From: Haloechinothrix halophila YIM 93223
GTDB taxonomy: Bacteria; Actinomycetota; Actinomycetes; Mycobacteriales; Pseudonocardiaceae
Length of the DNA stretch: 64,000 nt
Assembly: GCF_000504245.1 (NCBI RefSeq)
Contig: NZ_KI632509.1
Span: 2,169,723-2,233,722, forward strand
Direction: 5' to 3'
The translations under genes were made by a program, and so were the position numbers. How positions within the stretch are numbered: position 1 is the stretch's first letter; every line of letters begins with the position of its first letter. Of the stretch, positions 7,110 to 16,448 are shown one piece after another. The notes under the pieces were generated by a model. That model saw nothing but the letters and a program-made list of their open reading frames with translations. It made no database searches and was not told where the DNA came from.

Positions 7110-10100
7110 TTACCGCGTCGGCGTTCTGCCATCCGGTTGCATGGGGCCAGGACCAGGCGACCACCAGCCGGGATGCACCTCGGTGTCCCGGATGACGTGC
7201 GGCGGCACGCCTTGCTCAAGCGGCTCGATCTGTTTGAGCTGTCCCCAGGACTGTTTCGGCTCACCCGCGAGGAAACTCGGCACCTCGGACTCCTCGGCCA
7301 CCAGCTCCATCCAGCCGAGCGGCCCGCCCGCGCTGCTGTCCGACCAGCCTGCCTCGGCGGCCAGCTCGCCCGCCGTGATGCGGTAGGCGGGCATCTCACT
7401 GATGCCGTCATGGGTGGTGGGCAGCCGCAGACACGGGTAGACGAATGATGTCGGCCAGTCCATATAGACCGGGTTCGCGCCGATTCGCGCGGTCAGCGTC
7501 GTCAGCGACGGCACCCTCGGCGCGGTGACGGCGATCCAGCCCTCGTCGGTGAGGTCGTTGTCGGTGGCCACGATGCGTACCGCGGTGGCATCGTCGTCGA
7601 CGTCGTCCTGGATGATCCGCGCGTCCTCCCAGCTCATCGCGGCGTCGAACGGCACAGGCATCCGCTTGCGGTCGATGATCTCGAAGCCGCGCGGTGTGCG
7701 CTTGCCGTACTCGGCCGCCAGGGAGAGCCCGGTGCCCTGGCCGCCCGCGACCGAGACGACGAGCTGCTTGTTCAGCTGCTCCTTGTCGAGCTGGAACCAG
7801 TGCGAGCGCAACGTTCCGGTGGCGCCCTGCGGGTGGTCGTAACTGCTCCACATCGGCACCAGTTCGGGACTGAACCCCTGGGGCGGCGTGCCGAGCGGGT
7901 CGTCGCCGCCAACGGAGCGGTTGTGGAAACCGATGGTGGAGATGCGGTACTCGTCGGGCTGCTCGACAAGCGCGGTCTTGCTGCCGCGTTTCCCGTTGTC
8001 GCTGGCCTTCGGGCCACGTGCCTTGTCAGGTCCCGTTGTGTCGCTGCCGTTCGCGGTGCCCTCGCTGTCACCGCTCTTCTCGCCGTTCGATCTGGTGCTG
8101 GTGTTGGTCGCCTCGCTGTCGGTGTCCTCGTCATCCTTGGGCGGCAGGGTGCGCTGCAGCGCGGGTGGGTATCCGGGCAGCACGTTCGCGACCGGGTCCT
8201 CCTCGACGAGCACGTGGTCGGACATGTTGCAGCTCGAACTCATCAGATGGTCGATGTTGGCGGCGGCGAGGCTGTAGCTGTCGCGCTGGTGATAGCCCGC
8301 CGTCGCGACCGTCGCGAACTCCGACAGCGCGAACAGCCCGCACACGATCGTCAGCGATGCCGAACTGAGCGCCAGGGCGTGGGAACGGCGTTCCGGCTGC
8401 CGGGGCGGTGCGCCCGGTCGTTGCGTGCGGACGTTTTGGACCAGCGCCCCCACCGCCGTGACCACCGCGGCGAGTAGCAACATCGTGGACACCTTGAGCG
8501 GGCCGATCGTTGGCGCTGACGTCGCCCACGGAACGCCGAGTTGCGAGACGAACCAGTACGAGTTCGGTCCTGTCGTCGCGAGCGCGGCGACCACAAGCAA
8601 CCCGGCGAGGAAGGCGTTGCGGTTGCGGGCGGAACGCAGCACGGACTGACTCGTGGCCAGCGCCGTCAACGCGGCCATTGCCGCGCCGACCCCGGCGAAC
8701 GCGCCGAAGTGGTGTGTCCATTTCGTTGGGGTCAGCGCGAGCAGCAGGAAGAACAGCGCGACCGTGCCGATCAGCCTGCGGCTCGGACCGAGCGCCGCGC
8801 CGGGAATCCTGCCTCTGCGCAGGATCACGACCAGGCAGGTCATGGTGCACAGGATGATCAGGAGGACAGGGAAACGACGGGTCAGCGAGTCGTCCCCAGC
8901 GCCGCCGCCACCGCCGAACAGCAGATCGTAGCGGGAGAACTCCTGGAACCACGCCAGGCTCGGCCCGACCTGAGTGCGTAGCCGTGTCGCCTCGGCGACG
9001 GTCGCCAGCGTCTGGTCGGCGAAGACCACCATCAGCACCGCGACACCCGACGCCACGATCGGCGTCAGCACTCCGACCCAGCCGGTACGCGCGCGCTGGC
9101 GCAGCAACTGGAACAGCGGCTTCGCGGCCACGATGAACGGTGCGACCGCGATCAGCCCGGTCGGCGTCGCCGCCAGGGTGAACGCCGCCGCGAGCACCCC
9201 GAGACATACTGGCAGCAGTCGTCTGGTGACCAGCGCGCGCTCGACCGCCGCGATGGCCAGCAGTGCGCCCACCGCGGCTACCGGTTCGGGACGCACGCCG
9301 TTGTTGAACGGCATCCACCACACCAGGAAGACGGCGGCAGCGGCCCAGCCTGCCGCCGTCGAATTGCGCACCTGGGTGCCCAATCGGGGCAGGATCTCGC
9401 GGCTGATCAGCAGCCACGCGATCACCGCGAGCAGGAACGACGGCAGCCTGATCCACGGCGGCGCCGTCGACACCCAGGTCATGACCTCGGTGAGGTGGTA
9501 GAACCAGCCGAATGGCGCCTCCGCGACGCCGAACCAGCGGTGGTAGTTGGTCAGATAGCCCGCATCGTCGGCCACTCGCGCCATCGACAGGATGTAGCCG
9601 TCGTCCGAGGTGACCGGGCCGATGATCACCCACAGGCCGAGCGCGCCGATGACGGTGGCGTCACGACCGGTGAGTTTCCACCATCCGATCGGCGCCCAGC
9701 GAGGCGCGCGCCGCGCGAAGCGAGTGTCGAGTCGGTTCACCGCGATCAGGCAACCGAGCAGCGACAACGCCCCGACGATGGTGGCCGCCGTTTTCCACAT
9801 CGTCGGCGAGGATTGATACCGGGTGTCCGGGGTGATCGACACGCTGAGCCCGTCGATCGGGTGCCGTTCGGCGGTGATGTCGGTGTAGATGCCGACGACC
9901 CTGGGCCGGATGTCGCGCTCTTCGTCGAACACCACCGTGTCGGCGACGGTGATCTCGGTGCGCGTGGCCGTCGATGTGTAGCCAATGTCGCAGCCCGTTG
10001 GCGGTAGCCGCTGCGACACGATCTGCTGGCCACGGTTGACCGTGGTGAACGTGCCGTTCTTGACCCGCAGATACATACCGGCACCGGTGTCCATCCGCTG

Positions 10101-10481
10101 GTGCGGCACGGTCGAGAGCAGCACGCCGCGGGTTGCGGGGGTGTCGTCGAGCGCCGTGACGGTGTCGCAAGGAATGGTGACGTCGATGTGGTGCGCCCAG
10201 TAGCCGGTCAGCGGTGCGTTCACCGGACTGGTGTCGCCCGCATGCGGCCATTCGATCTGTGCCGTGTCGAACGTCACGGGCAGTAGTGGAATCGCCAATG
10301 CGCAGGCGGCGGCAAGCATGCCGAAGACGGTCGCGAGCAGCCGCCAGCGCCGATGTGGACATGAGCCACGTCCCGGCTGGTCTGATGTGCGCGTTGGTGC
10401 CGTTGCGTCCGTTGTGCTCGGGTTCTCCACCTCGTCGACGGTCTCCACGCCGCCCCTCGCATCCCTTCGTGAACCCGACAT
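7110..10481 (-). CDS. Arabinosyltransferase, EmbA/B/C family
   Basis: This 1123-residue membrane protein has one N-terminal TM near residues 48-72, a periplasmic beta domain, then a GT-C core with about a dozen further TMs and a C-terminal periplasmic carbohydrate-binding domain. The catalytic Asp pair of the GT-C superfamily is visible at residues 293-294 (TSDDGYILSM). The family transfers arabinofuranose from decaprenyl-phosphoryl arabinose to arabinogalactan or lipoarabinomannan and is the ethambutol target in mycobacteria. Only one copy is present here, not an embCAB cluster. An odd feature is an Asp/Ser/Thr/Lys-rich low-complexity insert at about residues 778-842 in the C-terminal domain. 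The exact start is uncertain. Confidence 0.93.
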   Translation of the reverse strand: MSGSRRDARGGVETVDEVENPSTTDATAPTRTSDQPGRGSCPHRRWRLLATVFGMLAAACALAIPLLPVTFDTAQIEWPHAGDTSPVNAPLTGYWAHHIDVTIPCDTVTALDDTPATRGVLLSTVPHQRMDTGAGMYLRVKNGTFTTVNRGQQIVSQRLPPTGCDIGYTSTATRTEITVADTVVFDEERDIRPRVVGIYTDITAERHPIDGLSVSITPDTRYQSSPTMWKTAATIVGALSLLGCLIAVNRLDTRFARRAPRWAPIGWWKLTGRDATVIGALGLWVIIGPVTSDDGYILSMARVADDAGYLTNYHRWFGVAEAPFGWFYHLTEVMTWVSTAPPWIRLPSFLLAVIAWLLISREILPRLGTQVRNSTAAGWAAAAVFLVWWMPFNNGVRPEPVAAVGALLAIAAVERALVTRRLLPVCLGVLAAAFTLAATPTGLIAVAPFIVAAKPLFQLLRQRARTGWVGVLTPIVASGVAVLMVVFADQTLATVAEATRLRTQVGPSLAWFQEFSRYDLLFGGGGGAGDDSLTRRFPVLLIILCTMTCLVVILRRGRIPGAALGPSRRLIGTVALFFLLLALTPTKWTHHFGAFAGVGAAMAALTALATSQSVLRSARNRNAFLAGLLVVAALATTGPNSYWFVSQLGVPWATSAPTIGPLKVSTMLLLAAVVTAVGALVQNVRTQRPGAPPRQPERRSHALALSSASLTIVCGLFALSEFATVATAGYHQRDSYSLAAANIDHLMSSSCNMSDHVLVEEDPVANVLPGYPPALQRTLPPKDDEDTDSEATNTSTRSNGEKSGDSEGTANGSDTTGPDKARGPKASDNGKRGSKTALVEQPDEYRISTIGFHNRSVGGDDPLGTPPQGFSPELVPMWSSYDHPQGATGTLRSHWFQLDKEQLNKQLVVSVAGGQGTGLSLAAEYGKRTPRGFEIIDRKRMPVPFDAAMSWEDARIIQDDVDDDATAVRIVATDNDLTDEGWIAVTAPRVPSLTTLTARIGANPVYMDWPTSFVYPCLRLPTTHDGISEMPAYRITAGELAAEAGWSDSSAGGPLGWMELVAEESEVPSFLAGEPKQSWGQLKQIEPLEQGVPPHVIRDTEVHPGWWSPGPGPMQPDGRTPTR

Positions 10482-10629
10482 CGCACGTCACGCTAACGCA
10501 CCCATGGCGCGGGCCCGCTATCGGCGGCGGTTAACGCGCGGTAGTGAATCCCGCCCCACCAGAGATCGCGCGGCGGCCACGGCCTAACCTCAAGAGAGCA
10601 CGTATCGCAGGAATGGAGCTCGATCGCAG

Positions 10630-12216
10630 GTGACCCACGATATCGCAGGAGAGGCACGTCGTCGGCGCACCTTCGCGGTCATCAGTCACCCTGACGCGGG
10701 TAAGTCGACGCTGACCGAGGCGCTCGCGCTGCACGCGAAGGCCATCACCAACGCGGGCGCGGTCCACGGCAAGGGCGACCGGCGCGGTGTCACTTCGGAC
10801 TGGCTCGAGATGGAGCGCGAACGCGGTATCTCGATCACGTCCGCCGCGCTGCAGTTCACCATCGACGACACCGTGATCAACCTGCTCGATACGCCGGGCC
10901 ACGCCGACTTCTCCGAGGACACCTTCCGGGTTCTCTCCGCCGTCGACTCCGCCGTCATGCTGCTCGACGCCGCCAAGGGCCTCGAACCGCAGACACTGAA
11001 GTTGTTCGACGTCTGCCGTTACCGGGGCATCCCGGTGCTGACGTTCATCAACAAGTGGGATCGGCCTGGCCGCGATCCGATGGATCTGTGCGAGGAGCTT
11101 TCCGAGCGGATCAACCTGCCCGCGATGCCGCTGACCTGGCCGGTCGGCATCGCCGGCGACTTCAAGGGCGTCGCCGACTTGCGCGCGGGAACGATGATCA
11201 AGTACGAGCGCACGGCGGGTGGTGCGACGGCGGCGGGCGAGCGGCATCTCGACCCGGCCGAAGCCGAGGCCGAGGTCGGCCAGGCGTGGCAGGACGCCCT
11301 CGAGGAGTCCGAACTGGTCGTCGGCGACGGTGGTGAGTTCGACATGGACCGCTACCTTGACGGCTCGGCGACCCCGGTGCTGTTCGGTGCCGCCGTGCTC
11401 AACTTCGGCGTCAAGCAGCTGCTGGAGCAGCTGGTCGCGCTGACGCCGCGCCCCGAGCCGAGGCTCGATGTGAATGAGCAACCCCGGCCGCTGGATTCGC
11501 CGTTCTCCGCGTTCGTGTTCAAGGTGCAGACCGGTATGGACCCCGCTCACCGCGACCAGGTTGCGTTCGCGCGCGTGTGCTCTGGCCGGTTCGAACGCGG
11601 CATGACCGTGACGAACGCGACCACGGGGCGACCGTTCGCGACCAAGTACGTGCAGCAGGTGTTCGGCCAGCAGCGCTCGACCATGGACGAGGCCTTCCCT
11701 GGTGATGTGATCGGACTGGTCAACGCCACCGCGCTGCGGGTGGGTGACACGCTCTACGAGGGCAAACCGAAGGTGAAGTTCCCCGGTCTGCCCAGCTTCG
11801 CGCCCGCGCATTTCGCCGTCGCGCGCCCCCGCGACCTCGGGCGGGCCAAGCAGTTCCGCAAGGGCGTCGACCAACTGGAGTCCGAAGGCGTGGTGCAAGT
11901 CCTGCGGTCTGACCGCAGGGGCGAAGGGGTGCCGATCTTCGCCGCCGTTGGACCGATGCAGTTCGAAGTCGCCTCGCACCGGCTCAAGGTCGAGTTCGGC
12001 GTCGGGGTCGAACTGGAGCGGCTGCCGTACCGCACCGTCCGGCTGCTCACCAACAGCGAGCACCGCAAGACCATCGAAACCAGCCGCAGGGGAGAGGTGC
12101 TGACTCGCTCGGACGGTGCCGAATTGGCGTTGTTCGCCGACGAGGTCGCGCTCGGCACGCTCCAGCGGCAGCACCCTGATCTGGCGGTCGAACACCTGGT
12201 CGCGGGCACCGACTGA
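10630..12216 (+). CDS. prfC: Peptide chain release factor 3 (RF3)
   Basis: This 528-residue translational GTPase starts at GTG after GGAG. The P-loop HPDAGKST is at residues 20-27, the switch II motif is DTPGHADF and the base-recognition motif is NKWD. The C-terminal half matches RF3, with PMQFEVASHRLKVEFGV. RF3 recycles RF1 and RF2 from the ribosome after peptide release, using GTP. Length and motif order match the family, which separates it from EF-G. A large open frame on the opposite strand is a GC-driven shadow. Confidence 0.96.
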   Translation: MTHDIAGEARRRRTFAVISHPDAGKSTLTEALALHAKAITNAGAVHGKGDRRGVTSDWLEMERERGISITSAALQFTIDDTVINLLDTPGHADFSEDTFRVLSAVDSAVMLLDAAKGLEPQTLKLFDVCRYRGIPVLTFINKWDRPGRDPMDLCEELSERINLPAMPLTWPVGIAGDFKGVADLRAGTMIKYERTAGGATAAGERHLDPAEAEAEVGQAWQDALEESELVVGDGGEFDMDRYLDGSATPVLFGAAVLNFGVKQLLEQLVALTPRPEPRLDVNEQPRPLDSPFSAFVFKVQTGMDPAHRDQVAFARVCSGRFERGMTVTNATTGRPFATKYVQQVFGQQRSTMDEAFPGDVIGLVNATALRVGDTLYEGKPKVKFPGLPSFAPAHFAVARPRDLGRAKQFRKGVDQLESEGVVQVLRSDRRGEGVPIFAAVGPMQFEVASHRLKVEFGVGVELERLPYRTVRLLTNSEHRKTIETSRRGEVLTRSDGAELALFADEVALGTLQRQHPDLAVEHLVAGTD

Positions 12217-12268
12217 GACGTGCACCGACTCCGGAGCGCGGCTGGACACGGTCGAAAGCCCCTCGGAA

Positions 12269-12288
12269 TCAGGGACCGTTGGCAAGTG
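12269..12288. promoter_or_regulatory. Possible degenerate Dos-box half-site upstream of the CBS gene
   Basis: GGGACCGTTGGCAA lies about 75 bases before the CBS-gene start. The left half GGGAC matches the DosR consensus (GGGACTWWAGTCCC); the right half is poor, giving 8 of 14 positions. It is noted because this gene type (Hrp1) is a Dos-regulon member in mycobacteria. This is a weak inference. Confidence 0.25.
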
Positions 12289-12357
12289 CATTTTCCTGAG
12301 CCGACACTTACTGTAGGTAGGTACACCGATTTGACCGATCGTGCGAGGACACCCAGA

Positions 12358-12765
12358 ATGCACGCCTCCGAGATCATGGCACGACCAGTACCCACCGTCG
12401 GCCCGCACACTCCGGTCGCCGACGCCGTTGACATGCTCACCGAGCGAGCGCTACCCGCATTGCCTGTTGTGTCCGACGACGGGCAGCTTATTGGCCTGTT
12501 CAGCGAAGCCAACGCGCTGTTCTCCGAAGTAACCCTGGCTGGGGATGACACGATCACCGTGGAATCGGTGATGACTACCAGGTTCGAGTCCGCCAGTCCG
12601 GACGCCGACGTCGCCGATGTCGCCCGGCTGATGCTGGACAACGAGCTCAGCTGTGTGCCTATCGTGGAGGGCGGGATGGTGTTCGGCCTGGTCAGCAGGA
12701 CCGAAGTCCTGCGTTGGCCGGACCGGATCGCGGCGTGGTCCGCGGATACCGTTCCCGTCCGCTGA
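12358..12765 (+). CDS. Two-CBS-domain protein, Hrp1-like
   Basis: This 135-residue protein consists almost entirely of two CBS domains. The first covers about residues 5-60 (MARPVPTVGPHTPVADAVDM) and the second 70-125 (VMTTRFESASPDADVADVAR). Architecture and size match hypoxic response protein 1 (Rv2626c) of Mycobacterium tuberculosis. CBS pairs bind adenine nucleotides or SAM and usually act as sensors. The chosen ATG at 12358 follows GAGGA at 9 bases; earlier GTG and TTG codons are possible. The last domain ends close to the C-terminus, with no catalytic partner domain. Confidence 0.88.
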   Translation: MHASEIMARPVPTVGPHTPVADAVDMLTERALPALPVVSDDGQLIGLFSEANALFSEVTLAGDDTITVESVMTTRFESASPDADVADVARLMLDNELSCVPIVEGGMVFGLVSRTEVLRWPDRIAAWSADTVPVR

Positions 12766-12883
12766 GCGCCTACCGCAGCGGCACCGACCACACCAGCTTC
12801 GTGGTCTCGCCCGGAAGTCATGGTGCCAGGGTTCTGGTGTGGCGCGGCGACGTGAGGGGGTCGTTGGTCCCGGACGTCGTCGA

Positions 12884-13783
12884 CTACTCCCCGAGCACCC
12901 GCCGGGCGTTCCGATCGATCTCGTCCGCCTGCGCGCGCAGTTCCCGCAGGTTTGTGCGATGCTCCGCCACCGCCTCGCGCTGGTAGGCGGCGTCGAGCGC
13001 GTAGAACATGCCGACGTAGTTGCTCCGTACTCGACAGTCCAGATCCGCCTGCGCGGCGGCGATCTCCGGCTTGGACGCGCCGGGTTCGGCGTACCACGTG
13101 CGGTCCCTGCCCGCGTCCAGCGGCGAGTCGTAGTCATAGCCCGCGGCCGTCATGCATTCGCGCCATTCCGTGACGGCCGGGTCGAGCCGAGGATCGGCGA
13201 GTGCCTGTTCGTACGCACGACCGGCGAGCCTGCGAGACAGCGGCGCCTTCGGAGGTCCGTCCTCGGGTGGTTTCGTGCCGAGTTCCCGCATCGCCGCGCC
13301 GTTGCAGCCACCCTCGGGCACCGGCTTGCCGTCGTAGCGCTCCACTCCGCCGGTCATGACGTTGTCGGCATCCGTCGACCAGGACTGCTCAGCGTCCGTG
13401 TCGTCCGGGACACCCGGCTGCGGCGGCTGGTGGTAGCCGTACTCCTTGACGACGTCGGCGTCGATGATGCCGTAGCGGTCCATGTGCTCGGGGCCCTCCG
13501 GCGGAACGTGCTCCGACGACGTAGGCCAGCGCAGCCCATAGTGGCGGATGCAGCGCTGGACGAGGACATCCCACGCCCGGTTCATCCGGTCGAGCAGGGC
13601 TTCGGTGTCGACGTGGTACGGGTCTAGCGGCAGATCGAGAGCGGCGAGGTCATCGGCGTCGCGGACGACGGGGACCTCGCCGAGCGTGGGCGATTCGCTC
13701 GGCGAGGCCGGTGTCGTGCATCCGCCCGCCGTCAGTGCGGCGAGAACTGCCGCGAGCACTGCCAGTGCGGCGCGCGTCAGCAT
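12884..13783 (-). CDS. Secreted lipoprotein of unknown function
   Basis: This 299-residue protein has a lipoprotein signal peptide ending in the lipobox LTAGGC (Cys at about residue 22), so it should be anchored to the outer face of the membrane. The mature part is hydrophilic, with several cysteines (RCIRHYG, EGGCNGAA, WRECMTAAGY, DLDCRVRSNY) and a Glu/Arg-rich C-terminal helix. The WRECMTAAGY and EAVAEHR-type segments resemble lipoproteins common in actinobacteria without known function. Its start lies three bases after the stop of the secreted protein gene 13787-14305, which is upstream on this strand, so the two are probably co-transcribed. Confidence 0.75.
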   Translation of the reverse strand: MLTRAALAVLAAVLAALTAGGCTTPASPSESPTLGEVPVVRDADDLAALDLPLDPYHVDTEALLDRMNRAWDVLVQRCIRHYGLRWPTSSEHVPPEGPEHMDRYGIIDADVVKEYGYHQPPQPGVPDDTDAEQSWSTDADNVMTGGVERYDGKPVPEGGCNGAAMRELGTKPPEDGPPKAPLSRRLAGRAYEQALADPRLDPAVTEWRECMTAAGYDYDSPLDAGRDRTWYAEPGASKPEIAAAQADLDCRVRSNYVGMFYALDAAYQREAVAEHRTNLRELRAQADEIDRNARRVLGE

Positions 13784-13786
13784 GCG

Positions 13787-14305
13787 TCAGGAACGCCGGA
13801 AGTGGGATTCCAGGTTGTTGTCCGCCCATCCGAGGCCGCGGTAGGCGTAACACGTGACGTTGTTGCACTGCGGGTACTTGAGGTGTTTGAGCCGGTCGCC
13901 CTTGCCCTCGGGGTAGTTGGTCGCGATGACGCGGTAATGCTCGTTGCCGTTGGCCGTGCTGCTCGCGGTGTTGTACAGCGTGATCGGTGAGTTGACGTAG
14001 TACCGGCCGTAGTAGGTCTTGTGGTACCGCGTACTGGTGTCGTAGATATCGCCGAGATAGTCCGGTCGCGACCACAGCGCGAACTCGCCCTGGTGCCAGT
14101 AGCCGTCGCGGAGGGCTGCTGTCGAGAACTCGCCGCGCGGGGCCGGTTTCACCGTGGCCGGGTCGGCAGGTGTCGGCAGCGGCTGTTGCGTGTGCGCGCG
14201 GCCGGGGTTGTCGTCACTGGGTTGGGCGTGTCCGATTGCGGGTGCCGTGACAGCCGCCATGGTGAGTGCGGCGATCGCGGCCAATGTGCGTCCGAGTTTC
14301 CCCAC
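13787..14305 (-). CDS. Secreted protein of unknown function
   Basis: This 172-residue protein has a Sec signal peptide (residues about 1-28, cleavage likely after GHAQ or nearby), a Pro-rich linker and a C-terminal domain rich in Tyr and Trp. The segment GYWHQGEFALWSRPDYLGD vaguely recalls the GxxCLW-type start of peptidase-inhibitor I36/crystallin-like domains, but the usual cysteines are missing, so I do not assign it. Two cysteines (PQCNNVTCYAYRG) may form a disulfide. It is the first gene of a tight pair with the downstream lipoprotein gene (3-base gap), so both may act at the cell envelope. Confidence 0.7.
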   Translation of the reverse strand: MGKLGRTLAAIAALTMAAVTAPAIGHAQPSDDNPGRAHTQQPLPTPADPATVKPAPRGEFSTAALRDGYWHQGEFALWSRPDYLGDIYDTSTRYHKTYYGRYYVNSPITLYNTASSTANGNEHYRVIATNYPEGKGDRLKHLKYPQCNNVTCYAYRGLGWADNNLESHFRRS

Positions 14306-14392
14306 AAGAGCCTCCCTCGCGTCGCGGGCGCGGCCAGCCGGTCATGGGTTGGCCGACCGCTGCCTCGGTGATCTTGTAGATCACTCAGGACG

Positions 14393-15139
14393 CTACGTGG
14401 CTGGGTGATTACCGAGAATGGGTCTTTGGTACGAATATCTCTCATGTTCGCCGCTTGGGTCTCGCAATGCGTCCTGTGTCGCCGCGACCGCTTCGACCCT
14501 GCTGCGCAGCCCGAGCTTGCGTAGCACGCTGGATACGTGGTGCTTCACCGTGCTGACGCTGAGCACCAGCTTGTCCGCGATGTCCGCATTGGACTTGCCC
14601 CTGCCGAGCAGGTCGAGCACCTGCCGTTCGCGGGGCGTCAGCACCGCTGCCGCGTAGGCAGGCAATGCTCCGCCGCCACCATCGCTGAGCGCGTCCAGCA
14701 CCCGACCGGTCAGCGGTGGCGCGATGTACGCCCCGCCTGCGGACACCGCGTCAATGGCGCTGGCGATGTGCTCGACCGGGGCATCGGGTGCCACGATTCC
14801 GCGCGCCCCACGCCGGATGGCCGCCGCGAGCAACTCGTTTCCGTCTCCTGTCGGCAAGTCGTCGTCGGCGAGCAGGACAACGCCACGCACGCCGCTGGCT
14901 GGGTGCCTGCTGGACAACCCGCTCAGGGACAGCACATCCGCCGCGGCCATCGTGGTGTCGACGACCACGACATCCGGCCGTTCCCTGGGAAGCAGCGACA
15001 TGACGGTGGTCGCGTCCGACGCGAGCGCGCCGACGGTCAGTGCCCGCTGGGTGTTCAGTATCGCGGCGAGCTCCGCCGCGTTCGGGCCGTCCCGCCAGCA
15101 GAGCACAACGCGCACATGCCGCTTGGTATCAGGTTCCAC
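14393..15139 (-). CDS. LuxR-family response-regulator-like protein
   Basis: This 248-residue protein has an N-terminal receiver-like fold and a C-terminal LuxR/FixJ helix-turn-helix (LTPRERQVLDLLGRGKSNAD, then STVKHHVSSVLRKLGLRSR). Asp in VVVVDTTM occupies the phosphorylation site, but the acidic pair near the N-terminus is missing (VLCWRDGPN), so phosphorylation may be abnormal. No histidine kinase is adjacent. The GTG at 15139 is chosen because AGGGGA lies 6 bases before it; a GTG six codons upstream is possible. Confidence 0.85.
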   Translation of the reverse strand: MEPDTKRHVRVVLCWRDGPNAAELAAILNTQRALTVGALASDATTVMSLLPRERPDVVVVDTTMAAADVLSLSGLSSRHPASGVRGVVLLADDDLPTGDGNELLAAAIRRGARGIVAPDAPVEHIASAIDAVSAGGAYIAPPLTGRVLDALSDGGGGALPAYAAAVLTPRERQVLDLLGRGKSNADIADKLVLSVSTVKHHVSSVLRKLGLRSRVEAVAATQDALRDPSGEHERYSYQRPILGNHPAT

Positions 15140-15205
15140 ACTTGCTCCCCTCGCCACCTGATGTCACCACGACGTCACGGACAGCGTTCGAACGGTGGCG
15201 AGATT

Positions 15206-15385
15206 ATGTCAGCGCTGACGGTTGGTGAGACACCGACAAACAGAGCAAACGTTACGAAATTACGTATACCGGTCGCGGCCCGCGTCGTGCTGCCCCTCGC
15301 GGCATCGATGGCTCGGACCCTGCGAGCAGTCTTCGCGGTCGTGAGCAGGGGACAGCACGGGGAGAAGGTCATCACCGCTTGGTGA
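15206..15385 (+). CDS. Possible small hypothetical protein
   Basis: This 59-residue frame lies between a divergent regulator and the tandem stress protein gene, in a 343-base stretch that otherwise shows nothing. It has a hydrophobic centre (VAARVVLPLAASMARTLRAV) that could be one membrane helix or an amphipathic segment. The ribosome site is weak. I do not recognise it. It could equally be a chance open frame in GC-rich DNA. Confidence 0.3.
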   Translation: MSALTVGETPTNRANVTKLRIPVAARVVLPLAASMARTLRAVFAVVSRGQHGEKVITAW

Positions 15386-15482
15386 CGAACTCCCGTAGCA
15401 GCCGCATCGGCATCGCGAACAGGCTGGCACGCAAGCGATCCGGGTGCCCCTGGAGCGATCCGTTGACGAGGGAGAGAAAGAC

Positions 15483-16385
15483 ATGAATGACGTCGTTCCG
15501 GAGAACTATCCGGTCGTAGTGGGAGTGGACGGGTCGGAATCAGCGCTCACGGCCGTCCGGTGGGGCGCGCGCGACGCGGCCCACCGGCACACCTCCCTCC
15601 GGCTGGTCCACGCACTCGGTCTGCCGAGCCTGTACGTCGGCGCGTGGCCGCCCTCCACTGAGCTGCGGGAGGAGCTCGCCGAGCGTGGTAACGAGATCCT
15701 CGTCGCCGCCAAGGACGCCGCGAAGCAGGTTGCCGACATCGAGGTCGAGGTCGTCTGCGATAACGGCGACCCGGCGCCGGTGCTGATCGAGAAGTCCCGT
15801 GAGGCGTGGCTGATCGTGCTCGGCGCGTCCGGCCACGGCGGGTTCCTTGCCGGCCTCGCGCTCGGCTCGACGCCGGTCAAGGTCGCCAGCCACGCGCACA
15901 GTGCGGTCGTCGTGGTCAGGGGCGAGGACGCCGACAGCCCGGAGCGAGACGCGGTCGTCGTCGGCATCGACGGCAGCCCGCTGTCGGAGTCCGCGCTCTC
16001 GTTCGCCTTCGAGGAAGCTTCGCTGCGGGGCGCGCCGCTGACGGCGGTGCACACCTGGTTCGACGGCGATGCCGCCGAGATGCTCGCGCCGGAGCGGTTT
16101 TCCGAGGAGCGCGGCACGGCGCAGGACGTCGCGGAGCGGATGCTGTCCGAACGGCTCGCCGGCTGGGGTGAGAAGTACCCCGACGTGACCGTCGAGCGGG
16201 TCGTGGTGCGCGGCAGGCCGCACCAGAAGCTGCTCAAGCTCAGTGAGCAGGCGCAGCTTGTCGTCGTCGGCAGCAGGGGACGGGGCGGCTTCGCCGGTCT
16301 GTTGCTCGGCTCGCACAGCCAGGCGTTGATCCACGCCGCGAAGTGCCCGGTGATGGTGGTGCGCCCCGCCGAGGACCGTGCGTGA
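15483..16385 (+). CDS. Tandem universal stress protein (two UspA domains)
   Basis: This 300-residue protein has two UspA domains. Each carries the ATP-binding loop G-x2-G-x9-G-S/T (GASGHGGFLAGLALGST in the first, GSRGRGGFAGLLLGSHS in the second) and a VGVDGS or VGIDGS start. The arrangement matches Rv2623 and related Dos-regulon proteins of mycobacteria, which bind ATP and slow growth under hypoxia. The ATG at 15483 follows GAGGGAGAG. No convincing Dos box was seen upstream. A strong hairpin follows the gene. Confidence 0.93.
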   Translation: MNDVVPENYPVVVGVDGSESALTAVRWGARDAAHRHTSLRLVHALGLPSLYVGAWPPSTELREELAERGNEILVAAKDAAKQVADIEVEVVCDNGDPAPVLIEKSREAWLIVLGASGHGGFLAGLALGSTPVKVASHAHSAVVVVRGEDADSPERDAVVVGIDGSPLSESALSFAFEEASLRGAPLTAVHTWFDGDAAEMLAPERFSEERGTAQDVAERMLSERLAGWGEKYPDVTVERVVVRGRPHQKLLKLSEQAQLVVVGSRGRGGFAGLLLGSHSQALIHAAKCPVMVVRPAEDRA

Positions 16386-16448
16386 CGCGCCGCGCTTGAC
16401 ACCTCGGGCTTGACGCCGCAACCTCTGACGTATCGAGCCCGCACAGTG

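Noticed and set aside
10531-12408. Long open frame (625 codons) opposite prfC
   Set aside because: It mirrors the codon-position GC pattern of prfC, is rich in Arg, His and Gly, and has no recognisable domain; prfC is certain on the other strand.
14149-14445. Open frame opposite and beyond the secreted protein start
   Set aside because: No ribosome site, and Arg/Pro/Thr-rich composition typical of antisense frames.
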